From: Dyella humicola
Lineage (GTDB): Bacteria; Pseudomonadota; Gammaproteobacteria; Xanthomonadales; Rhodanobacteraceae
Direction of reading: 5' to 3'
DNA: 64,000 nucleotides
Assembly (NCBI RefSeq): GCF_026283945.1
Contig: NZ_JAPDPC010000001.1
Location: forward strand, 1,798,001-1,862,000
The number at the start of each line of letters is the position of its first letter. Positions within the stretch are counted from its first letter, which is position 1. Below, piece by piece: positions 38,773-51,945 of the stretch. A program made the position numbers and the translations under genes. Under the pieces are notes generated by a model. That model was not told the origin of the DNA and made no database searches. It saw only the letters and a list, made by a program, of their open reading frames with translations.

Positions 38773-38800
38773 TTGAGATGCCAGGCGTCGGGCCCCATCT
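38773..38800 (+). promoter_or_regulatory. sigma32 heat-shock promoter of dnaK
   Basis: TTGAGA (38773-38778), a 14-base spacer and a perfect CCCCATCT -10 element (38793-38800) lie in the 158-base grpE-dnaK gap, 53 bases before the dnaK ATG. This matches the sigma32 consensus well. Confidence 0.7.
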
Positions 38801-38853
38801 GGAAACCAGTTGCGGCCGAGGGGTCGCTAAAAAGCATTCGGGAGTAGACAAAC

Positions 38854-40782
<1,929 letters not shown>

Positions 40783-40812
40783 GATGTCCCGGTCGGCGCT
40801 GCCGATCTAACG

Positions 40813-40848
40813 CAGCCCGCGCCCGGGACTCGACCCAGGCGCGGGCTG
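40813..40848 (+). terminator. hairpin between dnaK and dnaJ
   Basis: CAGCCCGCGCC (40813-40823) pairs perfectly with GGCGCGGGCTG (40838-40848), followed by TTTGCT. It probably attenuates readthrough from dnaK into dnaJ or protects the dnaK mRNA 3' end. Confidence 0.65.
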
Positions 40849-40910
40849 TTTGCTGAGGAGACATGGATCGCGCGATTCATGTGAAAGAGCGGTCTATGTC
40901 GGATGCAACA

Positions 40911-42038
40911 ATGAGCAAGCGTGATTACTACGAAATCCTGAGCGTCGAACGCACGGTCACCGAGGCCGAGCTGAAGAAGTCCTTCCGCCGGCTGGCGATG
41001 AAGTTCCACCCCGACCGTTGCCCGGACGATCCGCACGCGCAGGAAAAATTCAAAGAGGCCAAAGAGGCCTACGAAATCCTGTCCGATCCGCAGAAGCGTG
41101 CGATGTACGACCAGCACGGCCATGCCGCCTTCGAGCACGGCATGGGTGGTGGTCGTGGTGGTGCCGGCTTCGGCGACATGGGCGACATCTTCGGCGATAT
41201 TTTTGGCGACATTTTCGGCATGGGCGGCGGCCGCGGTCGTGCGCGCCGTGGCTCGGACCTGCGCTACATCATGGAGCTTGATCTCGAGGAAGCCGTGTTT
41301 GGCGTCGAGCGCAAGTTCGAGATTCCGACCCAGGTCAATTGCCACCATTGCAACGGCTCGGGCTCGGCGGACGGCAAGACCGTGCAGTGCCGTACCTGCC
41401 AGGGTCACGGCCGTGTTCGCATGCAGAACGGCATCTTCTCGATCCAGCAGGCCTGCCCGCATTGCGGTGGCAGTGGCCAGGCCATCGAGAAGCCCTGCAA
41501 GGAATGCGACGGCGAAGGCCGCCTGCAAGAAACACGCGCCTTGTCGGTGAACATCCCCGCGGGCGTGGACAACGGCGACCGCATCCGTCTGGCGGGACAG
41601 GGCGAAGCCGGTCCGGCCGGAAGCGAAGCGGGCGACCTGTATGTGGAAGTGCGCGTGCGCGAGCATGCGATCTTCCAGCGAGACGGCAACGACCTGCATT
41701 GCGAGCTGCCGATCCGTTTCTCGCAGGCTGCCTTGGGCGCCGAGCTGCAGGTGCCCACGCTGGAAGGCGAGGTGCCCATCACGATTCCGCCGGAAACGCA
41801 GACGGGTCAGCTGTTCCGCTTGCGTGGACGTGGCGTGAAGTCGGTGCGCAGCAGTCGTACCGGCGACCTGATCTGCCGTGTCGTGGTGGAGACGCCGGTG
41901 CGTTTGACCAAGGAGCAGCGCGACCTGCTCGAGCAGCTCGAGGCCACGTTCTCCGATGGCGATGCTCATCAGCACACGCCGCGTGCCAAGTCCTGGGTCG
42001 ATGGCGTCAAGCAGTTCTGGTCGCGCGTCACTTCGTAA
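40911..42038 (+). CDS. dnaJ: molecular chaperone DnaJ (Hsp40)
   Basis: Co-chaperone that stimulates DnaK. It has 375 residues. The J-domain contains HPD in [13 protein letters not shown] glycine/phenylalanine region has the triple [12 protein letters not shown], followed by four zinc-binding CxxCxGxG units ([32 protein letters not shown]) and the C-terminal substrate domain. The start [10 protein letters not shown] at 40911 fits the family; ATG 40896 (five more codons) is possible and has a purine-rich stretch upstream. Confidence 0.96.
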   Translation: MSKRDYYEILSVERTVTEAELKKSFRRLAMKFHPDRCPDDPHAQEKFKEAKEAYEILSDPQKRAMYDQHGHAAFEHGMGGGRGGAGFGDMGDIFGDIFGDIFGMGGGRGRARRGSDLRYIMELDLEEAVFGVERKFEIPTQVNCHHCNGSGSADGKTVQCRTCQGHGRVRMQNGIFSIQQACPHCGGSGQAIEKPCKECDGEGRLQETRALSVNIPAGVDNGDRIRLAGQGEAGPAGSEAGDLYVEVRVREHAIFQRDGNDLHCELPIRFSQAALGAELQVPTLEGEVPITIPPETQTGQLFRLRGRGVKSVRSSRTGDLICRVVVETPVRLTKEQRDLLEQLEATFSDGDAHQHTPRAKSWVDGVKQFWSRVTS

Positions 42039-42044
42039 ATGCAT

Positions 42045-42070
42045 GCGCCTTCCCCGACCGGGGAAGGCGC
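42045..42070 (+). terminator. hairpin after dnaJ
   Basis: An 11-base perfect stem (GCGCCTTCCCC with GGGGAAGGCGC) and a GACC loop, seven bases after the dnaJ stop. The following TTCC is a weak T-tract. Confidence 0.6.
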
Positions 42071-42161
42071 TTCCATGCGGCCTTTCCCGTGTACGCCGCT
42101 CCTGGCTGCCGTTAGCATCGCGGCTTCCGTCTTTGCTGCTGCGCCCGAAAGGAGTCCACGC

Positions 42162-42965
42162 ATGAGCCGTCCCGTTCGACTCGCCATCAATGGCGCCACT
42201 GGCCGCATGGGGCAATCCTTGCTCGGCTTGATCAAGGGCGACGCGCGCTTCGTCCTGGTCGCGGCCATCACGTCACCGGACTCATCTCATAGGGGCCAAC
42301 CGGTCTACGTGGGTGACGACAGCTTGCGCTTCACGCATGGTTGGCCGAGCGCCAACGCGCTTGATGTGGTGATCGACTTCAGCGGTCCGGCGGGGCTGGC
42401 CGAGGCGTTGACCTATTGCGAGTCGCATGGGGTGGCCCTGGTCACCGGCACCACCGGTGTCGATGCGACCTTCAGCCAGCGACTGGCGTCGTCGGCACAA
42501 CGCATCGCGCTGTTGCGTGCCGCCAATTTCAGCCTCGGTGTCGCCGTGCTGACCCGCTTGCTGCGGGAGGCCGCCGCGGCGCTGCCCGATTGGGACCTCG
42601 ACATCATCGAGGCACATCACAATCGCAAGGAAGATGCTCCTTCGGGGACCGCGCTGGCGTTGGGCGAGGCTGCTGCGGATGGACGAAATACCACGCTTGC
42701 GGAAAGCGCCGTCTACGCGCGCGAGGGGCGTACCGGTCCGCGCGCGCACGGCACGATCGGTTTTGCGGTTGTACGTGGTGGCGATATCGTCGGCGAGCAC
42801 GTTGCCTTGCTGATGGGGCAGGGCGAGCGCGTGGAACTGGCGCATCGCGCCACGGATCGCGCCATCTTTGCTCGTGGCGCATTGGAAGCGGCGCACTGGC
42901 TCAGCGGGCGCACGGCAGGTGCCTACGATCTCGATGCCATGCTGAGCGAACGAGCCGCGCACTGA
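42162..42965 (+). CDS. dapB: 4-hydroxy-tetrahydrodipicolinate reductase
   Basis: Second committed step of diaminopimelate/lysine synthesis. It has 267 residues. The NAD(P) motif INGATGRMGQSL is near the N-terminus, and the substrate motif EAHHNRKEDAPSGTALALGE is present. AAAGGAG lies seven bases before the ATG at 42162; the upstream frame to 42039 overlaps the hairpin and is not part of the protein. It follows dnaJ as in other Xanthomonadales. Confidence 0.96.
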   Translation: MSRPVRLAINGATGRMGQSLLGLIKGDARFVLVAAITSPDSSHRGQPVYVGDDSLRFTHGWPSANALDVVIDFSGPAGLAEALTYCESHGVALVTGTTGVDATFSQRLASSAQRIALLRAANFSLGVAVLTRLLREAAAALPDWDLDIIEAHHNRKEDAPSGTALALGEAAADGRNTTLAESAVYAREGRTGPRAHGTIGFAVVRGGDIVGEHVALLMGQGERVELAHRATDRAIFARGALEAAHWLSGRTAGAYDLDAMLSERAAH

Positions 42966-43074
42966 GTAACGCCAGAATTACCTCCGTCCGTCATCCCAGC
43001 GAAGGATAGGATCCAGCGGCGCACCGGATGGCCCGAACTTGTCTGGCCACACCGCCGCGGCTACCATGGCAGGC

Positions 43075-43235
43075 ATTGTCATTGGGGAGTAGCCATCCTC
43101 ACCCCACTCGCATGCCGTCTCGGCTTGCGATTCCAGAGGAATCCACGTCAACAGACTTGAAGCCCCGGCTTCATGGCGTGGATGGCCCACCGATCACCGT
43201 CAGGGATCGGTAGCCCGGCGAGACCTTTGGCCACG
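43075..43235 (+). promoter_or_regulatory. yybP-ykoY family manganese riboswitch
   Basis: The two conserved internal-loop blocks of this class are present in order: TTGGGGAGTAGCC at 43082-43094, ACGTCAACAGAC at 43145-43156, and GGCGAGACCTTTGG at 43217-43230. Between them, TTGAAGCC/GGCTTCA and GATCACCG/ATCGG-type stems form the side helices. It resembles the E. coli mntP and alx leaders. It ends about 60 bases before the antiporter ATG, so Mn2+ should control its expression. The outer boundaries are approximate. Confidence 0.92.
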
Positions 43236-43297
43236 ACGCGCTCACCCGGCCGGGCGAGCTTGCGTCGTTGCGCCAATGGTTTTCCGCTCGCCCGGCC

Positions 43298-44317
43298 ATG
43301 GAAACAAGCATGCTTACAGCGTTGTTATTCCTGCTTTCGGCCGGTGCGATCTATGTTGCCTGCGAATTCTTCGTCAATGGCGTGGAATGGTTCGGGCACA
43401 AGCTCAAACTTGGTGCAACGGCTACCGGCACCGTGCTGGCGGCCTTCGGCACAGCGTTGCCGGAGAGCGCCGTGACCTTCGTCGCCGTGATACTGGGGCG
43501 CACGCCGGAGCAGAGGGACATTGGTGTGGGTGCGGCGCTCGGCGGGCCGCTGGTGCTGGCCACGATCGCCTATGCCGTCGTGGGTGTAGCGCTGTGGATG
43601 AATCGCCGCAAGCTGCAGCGCGTGGATGCCCTGGTTCGAGTCGAGCATGGTCGCCTGGCGCGGGATCAGTCGTGGTTCCTTGGGATCTTCGTGGTCAAGT
43701 GCGGGCTGGGCCTGGTCGCCTTTGCGCTCAAGCCCTGGCTGGGCGTGTTGTTCCTCGCCGCCTATGCGCTGTACGTGTGGCGCGAGCTGAAGGACGACAG
43801 CACGGCGCCGGAAGAGGAGGAGCTCGAGCCGTTGAAGTTCCGCCCAAAAGCCGTCGATCCCGCGTTGTCGTGGGTCATCCTGCAGACCACGCTGGCGTTG
43901 CTGGTGATCGCGTTTGCTTCGCACACCTTCGTGAAACAGATCGAGACCATAGGTATCGCCTTACAGCTATCGCCGCACCTGGTCGCCCTGGTGCTGAGCC
44001 CGGTGGCCACCGAGTTGCCGGAAACGATGAACGCGCTGATCTGGGTGCGGCAGGGCAAGGAGCGGCTCGCCTTGGCGAATATCTCCGGCGCCATGATGAT
44101 CCAGGCGACGATTCCGAGCGCGTTGGCGATCTTCGCGACGCCATGGCTGTTCGATGCGCCCTTGATGGTCGCCGGCCTGCTGACCGGTATCGCCGTGGTG
44201 TACCTGTGGTGGCTGTTCCGCAAAGGGCGCGTGGATGCGCGCTGGCTACTGCCCGTGGCAGCGCTCTATGGCGTTTTCGCCGTCTACGTCGCCTGGTATT
44301 TCAGCAGCAAGCTCTGA
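43298..44317 (+). CDS. CaCA-family cation antiporter under a Mn2+ riboswitch
   Basis: A 339-residue membrane protein with about ten hydrophobic segments and the two alpha repeats of Na+/Ca2+ exchangers: GTVLAAFGTALPESAVTFVA and ALVLSPVATELPETMNALIW. An acidic cytoplasmic loop (DDSTAPEEEELEPL) separates the halves. The family exchanges Ca2+ for Na+ or H+. The riboswitch upstream suggests that Mn2+ is the relevant substrate or signal here (inference). ATG 43298 and 43310 are both possible starts. Confidence 0.88.
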   Translation: METSMLTALLFLLSAGAIYVACEFFVNGVEWFGHKLKLGATATGTVLAAFGTALPESAVTFVAVILGRTPEQRDIGVGAALGGPLVLATIAYAVVGVALWMNRRKLQRVDALVRVEHGRLARDQSWFLGIFVVKCGLGLVAFALKPWLGVLFLAAYALYVWRELKDDSTAPEEEELEPLKFRPKAVDPALSWVILQTTLALLVIAFASHTFVKQIETIGIALQLSPHLVALVLSPVATELPETMNALIWVRQGKERLALANISGAMMIQATIPSALAIFATPWLFDAPLMVAGLLTGIAVVYLWWLFRKGRVDARWLLPVAALYGVFAVYVAWYFSSKL

Positions 44318-44373
44318 TTTGGCCCTGCCACGCTGTCGCGTGAAGCTCGCTAGGCGCTCTGATCTGGCTTGCT

Positions 44374-45069
44374 TCAGTCACGATGCGAGGCGTTGCGGTC
44401 ACGACCGGCACCCAGCTTGCGGTCGAGCGAACCAAAGATCTTCTTGAAGGTGCGTGCGAACTTGCCTCGCTTGGTCTTGCGCAGCTTTTCCTCTTCGCTG
44501 GTGAGCCAGGTCACCTGGATCACCCGGCGCTCGCCTTCGAAGGGGAGATGGCCGTGGAAGGAGTTGTCGCAACGCTTGAACACGGCGAACTCACCGTAAA
44601 GCGGCTTCAGCTCGGGGGCCAGCACGCTGTCGATGTTGTCGATGCTGCCGAGAAAACGCAGGCAGCCATCACTGGTGTCCGGCCACATGGGGTTGAGATA
44701 GAGCAAGGCCGTCGCCACTTTGGACGTGCTGTCCGTGTGGATGGTGCCGTGGCGCTTGTTGAGCGACCGGCACAGCGTGACCAGGGTGGGAAACTGGCCG
44801 AGATTCGGGATGCCCAGGCGCTGGCCGACGGCGCTGGCAAAGTCGCCCGAGCTCAGGCGCTGTACCAGGGCATTGACTGAAGGGCCGCAATCGCTGGAAT
44901 CGTAAGGAAAGAAGCCGGCACTCGTGTAGCGCGGAAAATCGCGCTCCAGGTCGCCGCGCGCCTCGTCCGGCAGCTGCCCGTGGGCGATCAGGAACGGGAA
45001 CGGCTCCAACCGAATATCCGTGTCTGGTCGGTCAAGGCGGGCGGGATCGAGCAGCACGGCTGAATTCAT
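44374..45069 (-). CDS. 2-oxoglutarate/Fe(II)-dependent oxygenase
   Basis: A 231-residue double-stranded beta-helix protein. The iron ligands are probably H111 and D113 in GTIHTDSTSK and H172 or H174 in NSFHGHLPF, with R181/R182 (GERRVIQVTW) binding the 2-oxoglutarate carboxylate. This layout resembles prolyl-hydroxylase-like oxygenases. The C-terminus is basic (KLRKTKRGKFARTFKKIF). The start at 45069 is preferred over a frame to 45189. It is divergent from carA. The substrate is unknown. Confidence 0.8.
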   Translation of the reverse strand: MNSAVLLDPARLDRPDTDIRLEPFPFLIAHGQLPDEARGDLERDFPRYTSAGFFPYDSSDCGPSVNALVQRLSSGDFASAVGQRLGIPNLGQFPTLVTLCRSLNKRHGTIHTDSTSKVATALLYLNPMWPDTSDGCLRFLGSIDNIDSVLAPELKPLYGEFAVFKRCDNSFHGHLPFEGERRVIQVTWLTSEEEKLRKTKRGKFARTFKKIFGSLDRKLGAGRDRNASHRD

Positions 45070-45160
45070 CGAGATCGGTCTTTGGCTTGGCGGCGCTAGT
45101 TTAGCGCCCGGATCGAGCGTTGATAGGCCTTGTCGGGGCGCTTTGTTCAGCTGTTTTTGG

Positions 45161-45189
45161 TGGACAGAAAAGGCTCTTGCACCTATCAT
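45161..45189 (+). promoter_or_regulatory. sigma70 promoter of carAB
   Basis: TGGACA (45161-45166) and TATCAT (45184-45189) with a 17-base spacer. The leader of about 85 bases holds the perfect palindrome CCTTGATCAAGG (45211-45222) and a GCAAAGT/ACTTTGC hairpin (45234-45258). Confidence 0.65.
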
Positions 45190-45281
45190 TTTAACCCGCC
45201 CTACGACTTTCCTTGATCAAGGTCCACAAGCCTGCAAAGTGCGGCTTGCGGACTTTGCTGCACCTAAAAGGCGGAATTCCC

Positions 45282-46409
45282 ATGCCTATCCCCGCTCTGC
45301 TTGCCCTCGAAGACGGCAGCGTGTTTCACGGCTACGCCGTGGGCGCGACTGGTGAGACCGTTGGTGAGGTGGTTTTCAACACCGCCATGACCGGCTACCA
45401 GGAGATCCTCACCGATCCCTCGTACGCCAAACAGATCGTCACCCTCACGTATCCCCATATCGGCAACACGGGCGTCAATCTCGAAGATGCCGAATCCAAT
45501 ACCGTGCATGCCGCTGGCCTGATCGTGCGCGATGTTCCGCGTCGACACAGCAACTGGCGCAGCAGCGAAAGCCTGCCTGATTACCTGCAACGCCATGGCA
45601 TCGTCGCCATTGCAGGCATCGACACGCGCCGGCTCACCCGCATCCTGCGCGACAAGGGTGCGCTCTCCGGCTGCATCGTTGCCGGCGAGCAGGTCGACGT
45701 GGACGCCGCACTGGCCAAGGCGCGTGCTTTCCCGGGCCTCAACGGCATGGACCTGGCCAAGGTTGTCAGCGTCGGCGAGTCCTATACGTGGAACGAAGGC
45801 GTTTACGACCTCGACAACAAGGCATTCAATCAGCCATCCAAACGCTTCAAGGTCGTGGCATACGACTTTGGCGTGAAGCACAACATCCTGCGCCTGCTGG
45901 CCGAGCAGGGTTGCGACCTCACGGTCGTGCCTGCACAGACGCCGGCGACCGACGTGTTGGCGATGAAGCCCGATGGTGTGTTCCTGTCCAATGGCCCTGG
46001 CGATCCGGCTGCCTGCGACTACGCGGTCGAGGCGACGCGCGAGTTCCTCGACGCGAAGATCCCGCTGTTCGGCATCTGCCTGGGCCATCAGATCATGGGC
46101 CTTGCCGTTGGCGCCAAGACGCTGAAGATGAAGTTCGGCCATCACGGCGCGAACCATCCGGTGAAGGACATCGACGATAGTCGCGTGCTGATCACCTCGC
46201 AGAACCACGGCTTCGCGGTCGATCCGGCCACGCTGCCGGCGAACGTGCGCGTGACTCATGTCTCGCTGTTCGACGGTTCGCTACAGGGCTTCGCGTTCAC
46301 CGATCGTCCCGCGTTCTGCTTCCAGGGTCATCCCGAAGCTAGTCCAGGCCCGCACGACATGCGCTACCTCTTTGATCGTTTTGCTGCACTGATGCAGGAG
46401 GCCCGCTGA
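45282..46409 (+). CDS. carA: carbamoyl-phosphate synthase small subunit
   Basis: Glutaminase subunit that feeds ammonia to CarB for arginine and pyrimidine synthesis. It has 375 residues. The N-terminus [17 protein letters not shown] is typical; the class I amidotransferase nucleophile lies in [13 protein letters not shown], and the His/Glu pair in [14 protein letters not shown]. The ATG at 45282 is chosen over a longer frame to 45213. carB starts one base after the stop. Confidence 0.97.
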   Translation: MPIPALLALEDGSVFHGYAVGATGETVGEVVFNTAMTGYQEILTDPSYAKQIVTLTYPHIGNTGVNLEDAESNTVHAAGLIVRDVPRRHSNWRSSESLPDYLQRHGIVAIAGIDTRRLTRILRDKGALSGCIVAGEQVDVDAALAKARAFPGLNGMDLAKVVSVGESYTWNEGVYDLDNKAFNQPSKRFKVVAYDFGVKHNILRLLAEQGCDLTVVPAQTPATDVLAMKPDGVFLSNGPGDPAACDYAVEATREFLDAKIPLFGICLGHQIMGLAVGAKTLKMKFGHHGANHPVKDIDDSRVLITSQNHGFAVDPATLPANVRVTHVSLFDGSLQGFAFTDRPAFCFQGHPEASPGPHDMRYLFDRFAALMQEAR

Positions 46410-46410
46410 G

Positions 46411-49634
<3,224 letters not shown>

Positions 49635-49638
<4 letters not shown>

Positions 49639-50111
49639 GTCGAGCTCCCATCACCAAGACGGGATCAGAGCGTCTTCGCAGCGAGCTGGAAAAACTGAAG
49701 TTCACCGATCGGCCGCGCATCATTGCGGCGATCGCCGAGGCGCGCGCCCACGGCGACCTGAAGGAGAACGCCGAGTACCACGCGGCGCGTGAACAGCAGA
49801 GCTTTGCCGAAGGTCGAATCGCCGAACTGGAAGCGGCGCTTTCGACGGCGGAAGTGATCGACGTCAGCCGTCTTACTGCGGGCAATCGCGTGGTATTCGG
49901 GGCGACTGTCGATCTGGAAGACGAGGATAGCGGTGATGCCGTGACCTACCAGATCGTTGGCGACCTCGAAGCCGACATCAAGCAGCGTCTGATCGCAGTG
50001 TCATCGCCGATCGCGCGTGCGTTGATCGGCAAGAGCTCCGGCGACAGCTTCGAGTTCAAGGCGCCCAATGGTGTGAAACGCTACGAAATCATCGGCGTGC
50101 GTTACCTGTAA
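49635..50111 (+). CDS. greA: transcription elongation factor GreA
   Basis: Stimulates cleavage of backtracked RNA by RNA polymerase. It has 158 residues. The coiled-coil with acidic tip is present ([20 protein letters not shown]), followed by the globular FKBP-like domain ending [11 protein letters not shown]. It overlaps carB by four bases, the carA-carB-greA arrangement seen in many gammaproteobacteria. Confidence 0.97.
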
Positions 50112-50132
50112 GCGCATAGGCGAGACCATCAA

Positions 50133-50166
50133 GGCCTCTCTCCAGCAGGAAGGAGGCTTTTTTTTG
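50133..50166 (+). terminator. terminator of carAB-greA
   Basis: GCCTC and TCC pair with GGA and GAGGC around AGCA, followed by eight T, 22 bases after the greA stop. Confidence 0.8.
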
Positions 50167-50187
50167 GGGCCCCTTAATGCCTTTCGC

Positions 50188-50964
50188 TTACGACTCGCAC
50201 TTGCAGCCCGCGATCAGCGCGGCGGCTTCTTCAGGCGCATCGAGCGTAGGGCGGTATATCGCCAGCACCTGCAGATCGGCCAGGACGTGCAGAACGATTG
50301 GCAACGCGAGAGTGCCGCTAAGTATCGCCAGCATGCCCAGGGCCAGGCCGGCCACGGTTGTCCTGCACACGCCGGCCCAACCTTGATAGAGGTGACCGAG
50401 GCCGAAAGCGATCGAGCTCACCAGCCAGGCGAACACGATATTCATGTGCGGACCGCCGTCCAGGTGGCCGCGCAGGTATTGGAGCAAGAAGCCGCGGAAC
50501 AGGATCTCTTCGCAGATGCCTGCGGTAAGGCTTACAAGTGCCCACCAGTAGCGTTCCCTGGGTGATACCGGTGCAAGAAAGCGTAGCGAGCGCATCGCTC
50601 TGCTGTATTTCGGTCGCGCTCGATGGTTGAGCATCGCATGCAGGCCGGGCCATAGGCCTAGCGCAAAGTAAGCGGCGGTGAGGGCGGCGGCGAGCGCGTA
50701 GATCCATGGTTGGCGCTCAAACCAGGCTGGTTCACCTGGATTTCTGGGCACGTCCCATAGCCCTGCATGCCCGGAGCAGACGATCACCACGGCTGTAACT
50801 AGCAACGTTCCTGCGACGATGCGGCGATAGTGGATCAAACGTCCGTCGGCGCTACTGTGTTGCTTGAGCCGCCGGGTAAAAGGCACATCGACGAAGGGCA
50901 GCACAAACACGAGTGCGAAGGCGCAGATATCCTGGGCGAGCCCGAGGTAGGCCTGGGTAGACAT
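50188..50964 (-). CDS. CPBP family intramembrane glutamic endopeptidase
   Basis: A 258-residue membrane protein with about six hydrophobic segments. The CPBP (Abi) motifs are intact: E152-E153 and R157 in AGICEEILFRGFLL, H191 in AFGLGHLYQG, and H226 with D230 in PIVLHVLAD. The N-terminal half has three further membrane segments. It is divergent from a TetR regulator, and a 22-base palindrome lies between the two. Such proteases prenylate-process or cleave membrane peptides in various systems; the target is not known here. Confidence 0.85.
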   Translation of the reverse strand: MSTQAYLGLAQDICAFALVFVLPFVDVPFTRRLKQHSSADGRLIHYRRIVAGTLLVTAVVIVCSGHAGLWDVPRNPGEPAWFERQPWIYALAAALTAAYFALGLWPGLHAMLNHRARPKYSRAMRSLRFLAPVSPRERYWWALVSLTAGICEEILFRGFLLQYLRGHLDGGPHMNIVFAWLVSSIAFGLGHLYQGWAGVCRTTVAGLALGMLAILSGTLALPIVLHVLADLQVLAIYRPTLDAPEEAAALIAGCKCES

Positions 50965-50979
50965 TGCCTTTCCTTGAGA

Positions 50980-51001
50980 GTAAATGTAAATTCACATTTA
51001 C
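50980..51001. promoter_or_regulatory. TetR operator candidate between CPBP and tetR genes
   Basis: A 22-base palindrome with arms GTAAATGT and ACATTTAC and two internal mismatches. It lies 16 bases upstream of the CPBP gene start and 32 bases upstream of the TetR gene start, well placed to repress both. Confidence 0.65.
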
Positions 51002-51032
51002 ATATTGTCGTCGGCTTGTCCATAGGTACGTG

Positions 51033-51680
51033 ATGCCCAAGACCCCGCCAGCACTTGAACCCAAACAGCAGCGCAGCCGCGAAACCCTTGAGCGGCTGCT
51101 GATGGCGACCATCAAGGTGCTGGATGAGGAGGGTTTGGAGGCCGCGGTCGTGCCGAAGATCGCGGCGCTGGCCGAGGTATCGCCAGCCAGCATCTATCGT
51201 CGTTTCGAGGACAAGGATGCGCTGTTGCGCGCGGCCTTCCTGCATATGTTGCGCAAGAGCAACGAGACGAACCGCGGGCGTCTCGAGAAGGCCTTGCTGC
51301 GCAAGACGCTGGAAGCGACCACAGCGCAATTGATGACTTTATTGTTCGATCAATACCAGCGCCACCCGCGTCTGCTGCGGGCGCTTTCGCGATTCATGGA
51401 TGCCGATGCCGATAGCGATTTCGGGCGCGAGGCGCGACTGCATATCGCTGGAAACATCAGCCTGCTGGTGGACGTATTGTTGGTCTTCCGCGACGAAGTG
51501 GGCCATCGCTTTCCACGCCGCGCATTGCAGTTCGCGATCCTGTCGGCGCTGAGTTCGATGGAAGTCCACACGCTTGAGCCGGCGTCGCTATGGCACACCG
51601 TGTTGCCGCTGTCCGACAAGGAGCTGAAGGCCGAACTTGCGCGCGGATTCGTCGCGTATCTGCGCTCGTCGCAACCATGA
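51033..51680 (+). CDS. TetR/AcrR family transcriptional regulator
   Basis: A 215-residue repressor. The helix-turn-helix region is TLERLLMATIKVLDEEGLEA to AALAEVSPASIYRRFEDKDALLRAAF (residues 15-68), followed by an all-helical ligand domain (residues 75-210). The start at 51033 was chosen for the family layout; the longer frame to 50964 crosses the operator palindrome. It probably represses itself and the divergent CPBP protease gene. Ligand unknown. Confidence 0.88.
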   Translation: MPKTPPALEPKQQRSRETLERLLMATIKVLDEEGLEAAVVPKIAALAEVSPASIYRRFEDKDALLRAAFLHMLRKSNETNRGRLEKALLRKTLEATTAQLMTLLFDQYQRHPRLLRALSRFMDADADSDFGREARLHIAGNISLLVDVLLVFRDEVGHRFPRRALQFAILSALSSMEVHTLEPASLWHTVLPLSDKELKAELARGFVAYLRSSQP

Positions 51681-51692
51681 CGCAGCCAATAA

Positions 51693-51716
51693 AAAAGGCC
51701 GCTTGCGCGGCCTTTT
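51693..51716. terminator. bidirectional terminator between tetR and rpmJ
   Basis: AAAAGGCCGC and GCGGCCTTTT pair perfectly around TTGC, giving A- and T-tracts on both strands. Confidence 0.85.
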
Positions 51717-51739
51717 CGTCACTCATCGCTGCTGAAAGA

Positions 51740-51865
51740 TCAGCGCTGACGAGCCTTGAAACGCGGATTGCTCTTGCAGATCACGAACACTTTGCCGCGA
51801 CGGCGCACAACCTTGCAGTCACGGTGCCGCGACTTGGCGGACTTCAAAGAGGAAAGCACCTTCAC
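51740..51865 (-). CDS. rpmJ: 50S ribosomal protein L36, zinc-free (YkgO) type
   Basis: A 41-residue protein from a GTG start with AGGAG seven bases upstream. It reads [18 protein letters not shown] and later [14 protein letters not shown], close to E. coli YkgO. Of the zinc ligands in ordinary L36 (CxxC, C, H), only C17 and C30 remain; the first cysteine is H14 and the last histidine is F36, so it should not bind zinc. It is the C-minus paralogue used under zinc shortage in some bacteria; in Xanthomonadales it may be the only L36. Confidence 0.92.
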   Translation of the reverse strand: MKVLSSLKSAKSRHRDCKVVRRRGKVFVICKSNPRFKARQR

Positions 51866-51945
51866 GGCCAGCTCCTGAAACTATAGAAAGAAAAAATACA
51901 AGAACGGAATTGTAACTGGCGGATTCGCTTGATACAAGTCTCACC

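Noticed and set aside
42039-42161. N-terminal extension of DapB with a signal-like stretch
   Set aside because: It begins inside the dnaJ hairpin; a strong ribosome binding site and the NAD motif place the true start at 42162.
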